Under the pieces are notes generated by a model. It was not told where the DNA came from. It worked only from the letters and a program-made list of their open reading frames with translations, and searched no databases. From NCBI GenBank assembly GCA_000469685.2, contig LS997562.1:44086869-44150868 (forward strand): a stretch of 64,000 bases of DNA, written 5' to 3'. The position numbers and the translations under genes were made by a program. Each line of letters starts with the position of its first letter. Position 1 is the first letter of the stretch. Positions 47,241 through 64,000 of this stretch are shown here, piece after piece. This stretch comes from Haemonchus contortus. Lineage: Eukaryota > Nematoda > Chromadorea > Rhabditida > Trichostrongylidae.

Positions 47241-50116
47241 TCACCAAACCACATGATCTCGATATTCAGGAAGGACGCACAGCTTCTTCACTGTCTCGTA
47301 TGCCAACATTACTAGAGACGAATAGAGTGCATTACTGACAACTCGAGGTGCTAGTCCCTAAATAAAATAATATTAAATCACAAATCAGCGAATATCAAGA
47401 AGATGATAGATTGATGAGCTAAAAATCCAACGCGTTCTCAAAGCAGTCAGTAATGGCCTTTAGACATGGCCTCTACACGCTTGCGGTGCACCTATCATTC
47501 GATGTGGTGCTGATGTTGCGGTCTCGTCTACTGGATATCTTTAATAAACTCAATTGACGACCGCGACTGCTACCTCAGTGTCCTTTAGCTGTACGCATCA
47601 CTTCTCCCGCCCGGAATATAGACGGCTGCCTAATAAATCATGCAAGCGCAGTTATAAGAGCTTACATTTGGGCTGTATTTTATTCGATCAAACTCATATC
47701 GTTGCTGCGCTCTCAAACAATATCGCTCCTTATTATTGACTTTATGAACTGGTCCGGTCCATTGAGTACAAAAAGCCAATATCAGGCGCCAGGGCTTATG
47801 CACAGTCCAGGTAAAAACGAAGTTGGAAACTTAAGTCAACCTGATCCTCTGTCATAAGTATCCAACTTCAGCAGCACCAATCTCACGCATGAGAAAAGAC
47901 TGAAGGAAAGAAAGAAATACGGTCAAATGGTCGTACCTTAGTAAGAACCTTCGACCCTTCATACCTCCACAATCGTTTGATGGTATCAGTGTAGTTGGTG
48001 CGATGAACCTAGAACACAAATGCAAACCAGTGATTCCAATAAATAAAGGCTTATAATATAACACTAACTTGCAAGCGAATACGAAGCATTTCTAACGGAT
48101 TGGTAACGCAAGCAGAAGCAATCCCACCGATTGATCCAGAAATTGCCTAGATAATGATTGTAAAAGCAAGTCGTATAAAAAATCAAAAGAGAATAGGAAG
48201 GGCTTGAAATATGAAAGTAAAAAAGTAAAAAGCATACTTGGTCCAAGAATAGATTTCGATTGTCAACTTCAGAAGTCGTTTTCGGCTTCATCCCACTCTC
48301 CATTTCCGTGACCTGAAACAAAATGTATGATAGTCAAACAGCAAGAAAGATTTCAAATAAAAGAAAGTAAAAAAAAAACGCGGTTCAGTTACTAAATAAA
48401 TATCAATCTGCAAATAAATTGACCTTCACGCGGATGAAACGGAAACCTGCCAATGCATGATAGTAAGTAGACCAAAACACCATAGTTGATGGAATATAGA
48501 GCATCACGGCGGAGAGGAAACCACTGAATAATTGAATGAGCTGCTACAAAAGTGAAAAATGTACAACCGGTTTTATTTTCTTTCTGATCGATTTTCTTCT
48601 CGAAAAAAATCGGATGGTGAACAAGTACTGCGAAACATTGTCAAAAACATACACAAGTTATACCATTTGTAGTAATTTTGGGTCTAACGAGTATTATTAA
48701 TGTGGAAAAATATGTAAAAACAAAACCCTATTTATAAGATGTTGACATACCGATAAAACCCAGCTATGCCATCCACTCTGTAAACTGCACGTACTACACG
48801 TAAACCTAGAGTAAGTCTCTTTTCCAAACCATCGTTTCTTATGGCACTTGCAACGGCAGATGCTTTTCTACTACCTTAAAGAAGCAGTTAGCATTGAAAG
48901 GCTTCATCGCACTGAGGAAAATTGGTAATATCTTTCCACGCTAGTGCCTCGAAAGTCAACTTCATGTGCGAGTACAAAAAGCCTCCTACTGAAAAGTTCC
49001 TTGAAGTAAAAGCAGAAGTTTTGAAGCAAAATAGAGGAAATCAAGTAATGAGTAACATCGAACCGCATACCTCCGAAGGCTTCCGGATTGTTCTGCACCA
49101 TCATATGTTGAGCAACGATATCTGTCGGTACAAACACCAACTGAGCAGTTGGTGAGGCAATACCTCCTGAAGGTCTTATATTAATTATTCTACTAGATGA
49201 ATACTCAGAATAAAAGGAAGACGAAACATTGATATCAAATGAAATCCAGAAATCAACCTGCTAAGGCGGACACAAGTGAAGGATTCGTTATCCCAACGTG
49301 AACTTGTATAAGATCTCGAACCCTTTCATAAGTTGACGAGTACAGAAACGAAGCTGATATTTGCGGGAGTGTCATCCAGAAGCCCTGAACAAATGGGGAG
49401 GTCTCCGCGTGAAAGGTAAATAAAACAGTGACTGTAATGATCAAATAAAAAGAACCGAGAGCAGCTCGAAAGTTAGAGTTATGCTGAAATTAAACTTATC
49501 AAATGAAGAACACACCCTGTATAGCGCTCCAACACCTTCCACCTTGACAATTTCAGTGAACGCATGCCGCATACCTCGGTACATGTTGTTTTGCTTTTGC
49601 AGTTGTAAACGACTTTTAACAACAGACCTGAAACTGATAAGAAGGTGCTGAGAGGAACGAAAAAATGCATGTCGAGAAAGTCACTCAAAAAAGTGAGAGT
49701 TTAAAGAAAAATGCAAAGGAAGGTTGAATAAAATTGCAGAGATGAAATTTTTCTCGGATTATACTGGAAGTTGCCGTTTGAAATTGTAAAGTTCTAACTA
49801 GATGAGAGAATGGAGTAATGAGAGATAAAATAGAAGCCGCGTCAAAAGACGCTCGAAATTGAGGCCAATAAGACCAAAGGAACGAAATTAAACGTACATC
49901 GGGTAGAGGAAGCATCGTATCGACCATGAACTTGCAAGGGCAAGCGGATAGAAACGCCAAAGATTAAGATGCTCCCATTGAATCACAAGAAGCCGGTCCT
50001 GAATATTCTCATCATAGAATAGGGTAACACGTGCAAGACATATCAGAAAAAGTTTCAGTGATGAATAAACTCACTCTAGACGTTAAATCGAAGACCTCAG
50101 ACTCCTCCGATGACAT
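47241..50116 (-). CDS. Mitochondrial carrier, SLC25A44-like (paralog A), 11 exons
   Basis: An inner-membrane solute carrier of three ~100-residue repeats. Exons (minus): 50116-50075, 49998-49898, 49627-49516, 49384-49258, 49166-49071, 48874-48751, 48523-48424, 48312-48238, 48146-48069, 48008-47937, 47357-47241, in phase, 347 aa. The N-terminus has LLVIQWEHLNLWRFYPLALA, the SLC25A44 signature (IEWEHLD...). Carrier motifs are YPMSVVKSRLQLQ, VPTDIVAQHMM and TNPLEMLRIRLQ; the first lacks the usual acidic residue, as in the family. Human SLC25A44 moves branched-chain amino acids, but the substrate here is only inferred. It lies 930 bp downstream of paralog B on the same strand; shared intron positions show a tandem duplication. 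Confidence 0.94.
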
Positions 50117-51046
50117 CCCTCAGTTCTCCTACCGTATACCATACAAGTATATCGAGGCTTTATGCTGAGGATGGAAAGCCAAATGCAGCTGAAGTTGCAT
50201 TGGCAGCGATGCAGCGCTGCTGGTCCTATTCCGTGCTAATCACCAATTCTGAAGCATTTTTAGATATAATCTGGTTGAAGTAACCAGAAATCGTTGTTTG
50301 CAACAAAGACAACTAGCGCAACGCAGGTAGCCATAAACCCAAGGGCAGCATGTGCATTAACAAAGCGGTTCTTCTCTTACGAAGCTAGCTGTCAAACTAT
50401 ATTCTGGGCCATTCTGCTTTTTAGAGTGTTCTTTCGTATGTCCAACTGATACTTCACCGTCCAAACGAACATTCGCGGGTGGCATATTCTCACAGCCAAA
50501 TCATAACAATTACAAATTACAAGCTCTAAACATTCACAACAAGAATCAATACGCATCATAAACAAAAACTGCTTCGCAACTGTATGCCTGGTACCCGCGT
50601 ATTCCCTTAGTCTCGCTGTCTAAAGTTACAAATCCCTAAGTTCGACCGAGGCCTGGGGACGGACATGTAATGTTCCATGACACCGCCCAAAAATAGTAGC
50701 AAGACTTATATCCAGACAAGTATTTCAACGAACATTACAATTCTTCGTAACAACGAGTATCGCTTTAGTGAGAAATGATTTATTGAGTTAGATCATCAAA
50801 CGAATGAATTATAGTAAGCCAAGCTCCGAATGTAAGTGAGATCGTAGGACTAGGTGAGATTCGACAACAAATTAGACTAGTTATCATATAGTTCAAGTAA
50901 AATCTGAACATAAAACAACATCTCTGCACAATTACTTAGAATTCTCTCCTATATACTGTCTAGTACGTTAGTATTAATCTGTATAATGTATAAAGACTAG
51001 GAATTGGAATACATCATTATTAGATCCATGGTATCACTACTAAAGA
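50117..51046 (-). other. Spacer between the two carrier genes
   Basis: 930 bp without recognisable features. It would hold the 3' UTR of paralog B and the promoter or trans-splice region of paralog A. Confidence 0.5.
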
Positions 51047-53575
51047 CTACCATTTTACCCTGTCTTGAAATTCGGGAAGAACACAGAATCGCTTGACAAC
51101 TTCATAGCCCACCATGACTACACACGAGTATATCGAATTGCTGATTAATCTGAAATCCGGCAGTATGAATGGTGACACTTCTACATTACATGTAGCGGAA
51201 GAGATCTCCACCAGGCTAACAGAGAATGCAAGTTAAGAGCATCTAGAGAAGAGTCTATCTAATAACAACGGCATGAATTGCTGAGAGAGCTGAGAAATCG
51301 CCGAGGAGTAGAAATCACAGGACAAAAATTATTATACTGTTCTGACCTGGGGGCCAAACCCTTGGTGAAGATATGCTGCTTCTCGTTTCTCAGTATTCTA
51401 GCCAATGTGTCTACATAATCGCTTCGGTGCACCTAGAATAGAACGAAAATTTGTGCACAGAATAGCAGTGATATACAAAAGAATAAGGGAATAATAAAAA
51501 CTAGTAAAACACTCTTAAAAACGCACTTGCAGTCTGATACGAAACATTTCCATTGGATTCGTACATATTGTCGAACATGCACCACCCAAAGTTGCTGCAA
51601 CTGCTTGGTCCAACAGCAAAGTTCCTTGACCCTCTCTAGAAGATCGACGACGCACCTAAAAACATTTACCTTCACAGAACATACAGTAGTGAATCAAATC
51701 TCATCAGCATGAATGAATAAAGAGCAAGTGGGTCCGCTAGCTCAGGCGAAGGCCAAGCACTGAATGTCAGAAGGAATTCCGCCGGCGGTATGTAGCAATA
51801 CTATGCTTACTGGGGCATTTCACTATTCCCTTCATGATGAAATGACAATAGAACGAGACAAAAGCTTTCTAATTCAGAAAGGATTGATTCATTCTTCAAC
51901 CTCAAAATGGATTTCCCTTTAACGATAGATGCCTACGTAGAGAGTTGTAAAGAACAAAAGGTATGGGATAAGGTGAATAAGTTTGTATTGATGAATCAGC
52001 ATACCCAATTGAAAAAATCCTGGCACCAATAATACGTAGGCCAAAAAACAAGACACGATGGCACGTAAACGAGGCTTGACGCCCAAAATCCGCTTAAAAA
52101 ACGTTAGTGATTTAATGAATTGCAAAGGAAAGAGGTACTAGCCTACCGAAAGAATCCTTTCAGGCCATCAATATTGTATATCGCTCTCACGGTACGTAAT
52201 CCTAATGTTAGGCGTGGATTTTTCTCATTGCGTAAGTATTCAATCACGGCCTTGTCATTTCCCGAAATGAACTTATCCGCTTTGTAGTATACCATCATAT
52301 ACTGGGATATGATATCGGTGGGAACGAAGATCGACTGAAATGTTGAATTCCTACGTTTTTTTTTGACTATAAGACGCTCAGAATTTCAATGGAGTAACTG
52401 AATTTCATCCCTAGTGACCAATAACTCGAAAACCTAGCAAGAAAAAAAAACTAGGAAATCGAGCTAACTCACCTGCGATGCAAAACTAGCCGCTCCACCA
52501 GATATACTCGAAATGCCAGCCACCGATTTCATGCCGAAATCCTGTTGCAGAACGGCTCGTAACTTTTCGTAGACTGTGGCGTAGATGAACGATGTACCGA
52601 TTTGTGGCACTGTCACCCAGAAGCCCTTTAATTAGTGTAGTAGAACATTTTTTCAGCTCTTCAACATACTAAGTATATTGCGCTTAGGAAAAGGAATAGT
52701 TATTCAGGGTGAAACCCCCAAACTAAATAAGGGGGTACGGGGGAATAAAGTTGCTAAATGACCCGAACCCAAGGCTGGATTAGTGTAGTGTGATTTACAT
52801 GGGGAGAACAACCTTAAAAATCTGGTGAAAAAATTTAAGCAGAAATTCGTAGGGTCCTGCTCATCTCTGCGACCAAAAAAAAAAAACGCCTAACTGATGG
52901 AGCGAAAGGTATTTGCTGTGACAAAGGCCAGGAACATGAGTGATTGTGACGATCATTCCTTTTGAAAGCAGCCTCCGATACGCGTCTTGATCGAAATCAC
53001 TATCCTTCAAGACATGTTGGCATATCGTAGGCCGCTCACTTATCTTACGAAGTCAACTTCTAGCGGTCTATGACTTAATGGCTACCCTATGATTTACACA
53101 TTGACATTCTCACAGACGGTTCGACATTTCCAAACATGAACGATATCGGAAAAAAGAGTGGTGAAACTGAAACTGAAGTATAAAACTGACACGATATAGA
53201 CCCCGAATTCCTTCCTTCCTCGAGATATTAATAAATGCATCCCATGTGCTAGTATAAACAGTATGTTGTTTCTGTAATTGTAGACGACTTCTGAGTACTG
53301 CCAGCGGGTACAAACACATGCGCACAGTCCATGTACTAAACAGAACTGATTCAAAAGCTAGACTGAAAAGACCACTAAATTATCTACCTGGTGAGCGCTG
53401 CCGGATAGAATATTGATAGATCCATATGATCCCATTCGATCACTTGCAGCATACCATAGTTGTCTCTACCGGCCACAATCTGCAACTCATCATCACCGGG
53501 TGGCAACGGAAATCGAGGTGACGATGGTTTTTGAACCACATGCCCATGTGGTAGCGGTTCGAACGGAAGTGACAT
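51047..53575 (-). CDS. Mitochondrial carrier, SLC25A44-like (paralog B), 8 exons
   Basis: Exons (minus): 53575-53388, 53335-53191, 52625-52473, 52334-52147, 52092-52005, 51655-51527, 51432-51347, 51149-51047, all phases agree, 359 aa. A ~40-residue proline-rich leader precedes MLQVIEWDHMDLSIFYPAAL. Carrier motifs are YPLAVLRSRLQLQ, VPTDIISQYMM and TNPMEMFRIRLQ, and it ends VLPEFQDRVKW. Introns after LYR (phase 0), in the FFR arginine codon (phase 2) and after RLQ (phase 0) coincide with paralog A, while others were gained or lost. TTTCAG acceptor-like sites lie 40-55 bp upstream of the ATG. Function as a branched-chain amino-acid carrier is by family only. Confidence 0.94.
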
Positions 53576-54172
53576 TGTTATCGACGAGTTGGAACGCTGC
53601 TCACTGAAACTAGAAATCTGAAATCGTCGGAGAAAAGTAACTTGTTACAAGAGTGCAAAGTGCAAAACACAAAAACGTACCGACACACCCGGTCTGCGTC
53701 GAAGCAGCTATGATCCTTACCATAAGACATTTCCTTTCGTCGTCGATCACCATATCACTCCATTCTTATATGAATCATTTTACAAAATATACGCTCACTG
53801 TAGCACACTTGATGTCAGTAATGTTCATCACATGTTCAGCTTTCACGGACAAATCAAGACCAATTCGAAATATTTAATCATGCTTGAGATTAAGTTATAT
53901 GTTAAATAATAAGATCGTTCAAAAGTCTGATATAGAAAAGCAAGTCTCAAAGAGAGATAGCAATGACCCAAACGTTTCATGAGTGTTCGCTTTGACAACT
54001 TTTTTTTCATGAACAGATCGATAAGAGGCTCAGCACTCTATTGAAAACCGCTGAGAGTAAATACAGGACAGACAGCACTACATTCCACAGTTCAACAGAA
54101 CTCGTAGAGGTTTGCAATTGACAAAAGAAGAAATATTTTATAGTGAGTCATGGAAATGACGTGGAGGATGAA
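53576..54172 (-). other. Spacer between rpt-5 and carrier gene B
   Basis: About 600 bp between two minus-strand genes, with no ORF of note. It includes two TTTCAG-like acceptors close to the carrier start. Confidence 0.5.
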
Positions 54173-59135
<4,963 letters not shown>

Positions 59136-59692
59136 TGGGACCGAAAAAACAGAATGTGAAAGTATAATTCAAAAAGACCTATCAAGATAACAATGCTATT
59201 CGACTGAAAATCAGTAATATTCTCTGGAACAGTGCTTCAAATTCAATTGCAGGTCTAATTAAAGACAACCTAGGGTGAAAAAGGCAACAGTTAGCCAATC
59301 TCACTGAGAAACAACATCTCTCCCAAACTATTAAAGACAAAAAAACGAGAATATTGAAAGATAGCGAGTCACTCCTGAACTCGGAGGACGACGACGATGA
59401 CAAAATTTAAGTGGTGCAATTGCACTCTATCAGCCCTACAGTACGTAAAAATGGCTCTCTGAGGATTCTCGGCGACAACAGCTGCCATGGTCGTGTTTTG
59501 TTGATTGTTTGTAATTTGTTTAGGCGGTTTTTCCGTCACTCTCATAGTATTTAGACACTTGGTCGCAAGGTAACAATCAGTTCTCACGTATTCAATAGTG
59601 TTCAAAAACCAATAAGTGTTTAATTGGTACTTCAACAAATCAGGGAATCTCACTAGATCTGTATGGAATTAAGCAAACGTCACTATTAAGAT
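59136..59692. promoter_or_regulatory. Shared divergent promoter region, rpt-5 / RTN4IP1-like
   Basis: Only 557 bp separate the start codons of two divergent genes, so both promoters must lie here. I recognise no named element. Open frames on both strands (for example a plus-strand frame ending in five aspartates and KI at about 59408) are not linked to exons. Confidence 0.5.
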
Positions 59693-61700
59693 ATGCATTT
59701 AACTCGCCTTTGCCGTATTTCCTTGACGAGTACCAGACATATGCGAGCTTGGGTAGCACGATCACCTACCGATCCAATGGAACTGAAGACTCTTCCATCA
59801 CCTGTACTCACGAAGCCAGATCAAGTTCTTATCAGAGTTAAGGTAAGATATTTCTATTGTGTTTGATAATGATATCAAGTTCATTATGGCGCTCAAACTT
59901 CGATTTGCAGCGATAAAGAACTGCGCAACTTTTTTAATGTAAGGGCTTTTATCGTGTTTTATAATCACCATAAAGTTGTTGCTTAAAATGTCGTCTCACG
60001 GAAAGGTGCTATCCATGGAGGCGTGGCTTTCGGAAGGGGCGGGTTCTGCATAGGTTTTTTAAACGTCATAATTCTTTTAGTTAACGAACCTTGCGTTGTA
60101 AAATACTTCACGATTTTCGAATCAATTCTTTCACAAGCTTTACTACATATCTTCACTTTGTAATATGTGTCGTACATATACAGATTTAGGCAGCCAGTGT
60201 AAATCCGGTCGACCCCATGATGGCTAAAGGATATGGCATGGAGATCTTGGGGATTTGGAAACGTTTAGATGCCTTCGATCCATCGGCAAGTAGATTTCCC
60301 TTAACTCCTGGAAGGGACTGTGCCGGTATCGTAGAAGAAGTTGGACCTGCGGTGAAGGGAATCAAACCAGGAGATGAGGTTAGCGCATACATCTGCTGCT
60401 TGTTATTCACACCGTTGTTATCAGTACTATCACGACACATCCTCTCTTTTGGTACTATGATAACCTTCTGAAAATCTTATTAGCAGAAGCAAAACAAATG
60501 CTTTTCATTTATTGCTCCTTTCACATGATCTTGCGGTATGCTTACTTAAAGTATTAATATTTTTCCGTTCAGGTAATGGCGGTAGTTCCAGCCGTTTGGG
60601 CTGGTTCTCATGCAGAATACGTCATATCACAGGAAGCGTGCTGCTCGCGCAAGCCATCTAACCTCAATTTTGCCGAAGCAGCTGCTATGCCGTATGCCGC
60701 CAGTACAGCTTGGGCCGCTCTTGTTTGTGTAGCGAGGATGAATCCTCGTTCAAAGCCAAGTTTGTTTTTGCATAATTGCTTTGGCGTTTATGGAAGAGAT
60801 CGACAACTGATTATAGCTGAACGAGTACTAATCCACGGTGGCGGCGGCGGAGTGGGCACGATGGCCATTCAAATGCTAAAAGCTTGGGGGACTGATAAAG
60901 TCGTTGCTACTTGTTCAGAGGATAGGTACGTTATGTCTGTAGGCCAACGTTTCTTCAGCATTTTTTTCTATGCTCATTTCTAATTCCAGTGCTATCACAG
61001 TGAGAAAACTCGGTGCTATTCCAGTCGATTATCGAGCAAAAGATGCTCGAGATCAACTAATTCAAGAAGGGCCTTATGAAGTGGTCTTTGACTGTGCTGA
61101 TTCCGAACTGGCTAAGTGGAGCGATAATGTGAGATAGGTCTTCGAGGGCTGGTTCAATCAAACACGGCAGAAGCATTTAAATAGTGGTTCCCTTTAGATT
61201 ATGAGCGCATGGAAGAACAGTGTCCATGTGTCTGTGGCAAGCCCATTGCTAAGGGATACTGACCGACATGGTCTTCTGCAAGGTTTGGTAACTACCGCCA
61301 TGAAGCATTTCTCTCGGAGCTATGAGGTGAGCCTATTTTGCCCGGAGATCAAGTTCGCAAGAAAATATTGCATTTTGAATGGGAAATCCCGCGATTCACA
61401 ATTTCCGAAATATTTTTTCTAACTCTATCTCAGAGTGCATTACGTGGACGATGGTTTTCGTACGCATTTTTCATGCCTAGTCAGGAGTGTATGCAGCAAC
61501 TGACGAGATTCGCCGAAGACGGGAAGGTGGTTTTCGTTTTAATCTCTTTGTGAACATTTCTGAAAAACAGTTTGTTCAAGATTCGACCGGTAGTGGAGCG
61601 CGTACAACCGTTTGATAAGCTACCAGAGGCATATGAAAAGGTTTCGGCTCTACACGGCCGTGGTAAAACGGTTCTATCTTGGGAGGCTGTGGCTAACTAA
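59693..61700 (+). CDS. rad-8: Reticulon-4-interacting protein 1-like mitochondrial oxidoreductase, 8 exons
   Basis: A zinc-less MDR-family NAD(P)H oxidoreductase; human RTN4IP1 is mitochondrial and linked to coenzyme Q synthesis. Exons: 59693-59842, 60190-60378, 60573-60759, 60817-60925, 60990-61128, 61198-61326, 61434-61526, 61581-61700, in phase, 371 aa (human about 396). A short basic, serine/threonine-rich N-terminus suits a mitochondrial presequence. Hallmarks are AASVNPVDPMMAKGYG, FPLTPGRDCAG, MPYAASTAWAAL and the nucleotide-binding loop LIHGGGGGVGTMAIQMLKAW, and it ends RGKTVLSWEAVAN. Exon 3 uses a GTTTGT donor. An AAG site 2 bp before the ATG may take a spliced leader. The symbol rests on remembered C. 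elegans orthology. Confidence 0.95.
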
Positions 61701-61953
61701 TTCGTGAGCATAAGCACATTGTTGTTACTACTATGGTTGTCCAATTGAATAATAGTTTTTATGTTAAACAAGATTACTATATGTTGTACGTTTTAATGGA
61801 CGGTGTTTGATTGCCTGGAATTGTAGATTCTATACTAGATCTCATTGCATATGAATTACCAAACGACCTCGTTTCATTGACCGGTTTTCTCAATGTTTTT
61901 TCCATCCATTGCATATTTTTCCTAACATAGGTTTTATATTTTACGTTAGACAA

Positions 61954-61959
61954 AATAAA
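61954..61959 (+). terminator. Poly(A) signal after the RTN4IP1-like gene
   Basis: AATAAA lies 254 bp after the stop at 61698-61700, a plausible 3' UTR length. Confidence 0.4.
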
Positions 61960-62164
61960 TGTATTACATCACTGTGTACATATACTGTAACTACTTCCTT
62001 TGTACGCATTGTGGAAGCATGGTCTGCGAGGGGAACGTGCGATTCACGCGTGACCAAACCAGAACTCTTTACCCACGCAGCACGCGACGCACCGCGTTGC
62101 AGATTACGCACGCTCTTGCAGTCGCCACACTACCCTTCAGTTAATACGAGAAAGAAGATTCAGA

Positions 62165-62325
62165 GCGGGCCCCCGACTCTTACAGTAATTCACTAGCTTT
62201 CCTACTACCCACCCCATGCTCTTGCCCAAAGGCCCTTTTCGACGCGTCTTATATGTGACGGGTGAGAATTTGCGTATCAAAGTGGGGTTGTGCTGTGCCG
62301 GAGTACTGTAAGAGCCGAGTGCCCG
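62165..62325. mobile_element. MITE family C, copy 2 (161 bp)
   Basis: The ends GCGGGCCCCCGACTCTTACA and the inverse (CGGGCACTCGGCTCTTACAG) are imperfect inverted repeats. The interior matches copy 1 at 30704-30851 in the same orientation. Confidence 0.6.
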
Positions 62326-62760
62326 TACTGAGTTTCCGTTTCCGTTAGTTGAGATGGACCAAATCATATTTGCAGAAGTCCATGGCTTTAGCATTCTTGT
62401 TGAAGTAGTGCAAATCTCTTTACCATGGCAATGAGGCCTCTTCGACGTTGAGGAATTACTTCATGGGTCAACAACTTTGAAATGTTTCGATTCTAATAGA
62501 CGCAATCCTTCTGGTAACCTGTTGGAGACTCTACTTTGCCTGAACAACAACTTTGAGTTATTACAGGTGCCTAAGTTAAAGTTGGCACATTGACCGGACA
62601 AGCAGCATGTGTTGCACGCACGTTTCGAGCAGTGCGAAAGCACGATGATTTTGCACTGTTCACACTGCTTTTTTCCAAACTAAATGAAAACTCACTAGAG
62701 CAAATCAAGAAGACCCTAGGGATTTGATTAAAGTTTTGAGCTATGGAAAAAAACTTTTCA

Positions 62761-62787
62761 GGGGGAGGGGGGGGGGGGGGGGGGGGG
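62761..62787 (+). repeat. Poly-G tract
   Basis: Twenty-six G in 27 positions with one A. It is able to form a G-quadruplex on the plus strand. Confidence 0.9.
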
Positions 62788-63053
62788 CGTTCTAGTCGAT
62801 CACGTGAACTCCTCACATCGCCATCCTTGTCGAATTCTGAGTGTACCGTGGATGAAGATCGCGAAAGATAGAAACGAATGATTTGTTGCTGGTGCTCGCA
62901 AAAGAATACGAGCCGTATAAGTATAAGCAAGCAAACTGTGTTTTCACGTGGTCCCAATAAGAGAGAGCGTCTTCCACCTGCAACTACGAAAGAAATTCGA
63001 TGGAAAAAAAGGAGAGAGCAACTGAAGTTAGTAATACCCCAGGGTGAAGAAAG

Positions 63054-63284
63054 GCTGCTTTCATAGTCCGCCGGCCGGCCGGCCGCGTGCCGGCGGGCAG
63101 TGCTAGGGTGGAGGAGGGAGGCAGACAGATAGGCAAGCAGTCCACGCCCCTTCGAGGGGTTCAAAACACAAACAACCTTCGGAGGGGCGTGGACTGTTTG
63201 CCTTACACTGTCTGCCTCCCTCCTTCCCCTAGCACTGCCTCCGCCGGCACGCACGCTGGCACGCCGGCGGACTATGAAAGCAGC
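63054..63284. mobile_element. Foldback (long inverted repeat) element, ~231 bp
   Basis: The two halves are near-perfect reverse complements. It starts GCTGCTTTCATAGTCCGCCG and ends CGGCGGACTATGAAAGCAGC. Inner blocks (GCAGTGCTAGGG/CCCTAGCACTGC, GGAGGGAGGCAGACAG/CTGTCTGCCTCCCTCC, CCACGCCCCT/AGGGGCGTGG) follow in mirrored order. The loop is about 20 nt near 63163-63180. It is strikingly GC-rich against the background. It explains the 227-codon antisense ORF across this region. It is probably a foldback transposon or hairpin MITE. Confidence 0.85.
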
Positions 63285-63441
63285 TAAAGAGGAAACGACA
63301 AGTCTGAAGAGTTACAGATCAAATCCGAGAGATTAAAGTTTTGGCCTATTTCGTTGTGCGGTTCCGAATAAATGGATCTCTTCATCGTAATGAAAACACC
63401 ATATTCTCATTTCACAACAAAAAAAAAAGTCTCTCACAAAA

Positions 63442-63467
63442 GGGGGGGGGGAGGGGGGGGGGGGGGG
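63442..63467 (+). repeat. Poly-G tract
   Basis: A run of G broken by a single A, 160 bp after the foldback element. It resembles the tract at 62761-62787. Confidence 0.9.
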
Positions 63468-64000
63468 AAGTGCAGAACCGAGAAGGCTGTATGAGAAAGA
63501 TATAGTTCAGAACGTTCAAATTTTAACAATTCCGATGCACGGTCGCCACAATGAAAAAACCAAGTTCGTGTAGTGTATAGGTTGGCGTGCAACACTGGGA
63601 CTTCGACCAGTTTGTGATCTATTAAAGTGAAACGGTTTTGAAAAAGTTACTTTTCCAGAGTATCCTTCACACATAATCATCCAACCTTTTGGTTGCCAAT
63701 TTGAAAACAAACACGAATCTGACAAGTGCAGTGGACACACTGCCGAGTCTAATCTCTTGTACTGTGGGAGACCTTGGAGAGCGAATTGAGAGGAGCGGTA
63801 GACTTTATTTTTGATTGACAATATAAACATTCGTGGAAAGTGCGTTATAATCTAAGCCTCACCAACGAGTCCTGAGAACCTGCACTGAAGATCTTATTAG
63901 TTAAATGATCGTCATGCAGCCCACGGGGCCCAGTTTTTTTGCATTCCCAGGGTCCCACTAATGGCACCCGCTGAAGTGTTTTTCCGGGTTCCATTATCGA
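63468..64000. other. Right edge, no gene seen
   Basis: AT-rich sequence. A minus-strand frame at 63516-63830 has no splice signals or recognisable domain. Confidence 0.4.

Noticed and set aside
59274..59410. Short plus-strand frame ending in an acidic tail (five aspartates, KI)
   Set aside because: It looked like a last exon, but an in-frame stop lies just upstream, no good acceptor is available, and it lies in the rpt-5 promoter region.
62571..63254. 227-codon minus-strand ORF
   Set aside because: It runs through a poly-G/poly-C tract and one arm of the foldback element. It consists of low-complexity proline/arginine stretches and has no splice or domain support.

Overview
This is a eukaryotic, nematode-type window. 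Genes are split by short introns with GT...TTTCAG borders, the background is AT-rich, and compact genes sit among many small DNA transposons and RTE-type non-LTR retrotransposon relics. The proteins read closest to remembered Caenorhabditis orthologs, and the repeat style suggests a clade V strongylid (hookworm-like) worm. The species cannot be fixed from the sequence alone. There are no bacterial operons and no CRISPR arrays.

Layout. (1) 1-3.8 kb is mostly non-coding, with one possible gene tail and a tRNA-derived SINE relic. (2) 3.81-10.30 kb (+) holds a complete 15-exon UDP-glucose 6-dehydrogenase gene (sqv-4/UGDH). (3) 10.3-36.5 kb is gene-poor and repeat-rich. It contains a few exon-like pieces of unknown genes (12.3-14.2 kb), a miRNA-like hairpin, a 117-bp tandem array (17.5-18.1 kb), an RTE tail (18.8-19.4 kb), an unrecognised multi-exon candidate gene (20.3-21.2 kb), two inverted copies of a ~450-bp repeat inside strongly strand-skewed DNA, and three MITE families with two copies each in the window. 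(4) 36.5-39.9 kb is a nested insertion: a dead RTE element on the minus strand, flanked by a perfect 12-bp duplication, sits inside an older RTE copy of opposite orientation. (5) 40.7-41.3 kb is a Tc1/mariner-like MITE. (6) 43.7-59.1 kb carries four genes, all on the minus strand: rpt-5 (26S proteasome ATPase), two tandem SLC25A44-type mitochondrial carriers, and mitochondrial ribosomal protein L13. (7) 59.7-61.7 kb (+) is an RTN4IP1/rad-8-type mitochondrial oxidoreductase, head to head with rpt-5 across 557 bp. (8) 62-64 kb holds a MITE, two poly-G tracts and a ~230-bp foldback element.

The six well-supported genes were assembled exon by exon, and every junction keeps reading phase. Together they cover nucleotide-sugar supply for proteoglycan synthesis, proteasome unfolding, and a cluster of mitochondrial functions (carrier, carrier, ribosome, oxidoreductase). 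I found no convincing previously undescribed multi-gene system. The most unusual items are the nested RTE with its exact target duplication, the carrier duplication, the unrecognised candidate gene at 20.3-21.2 kb, and the structured mobile elements.
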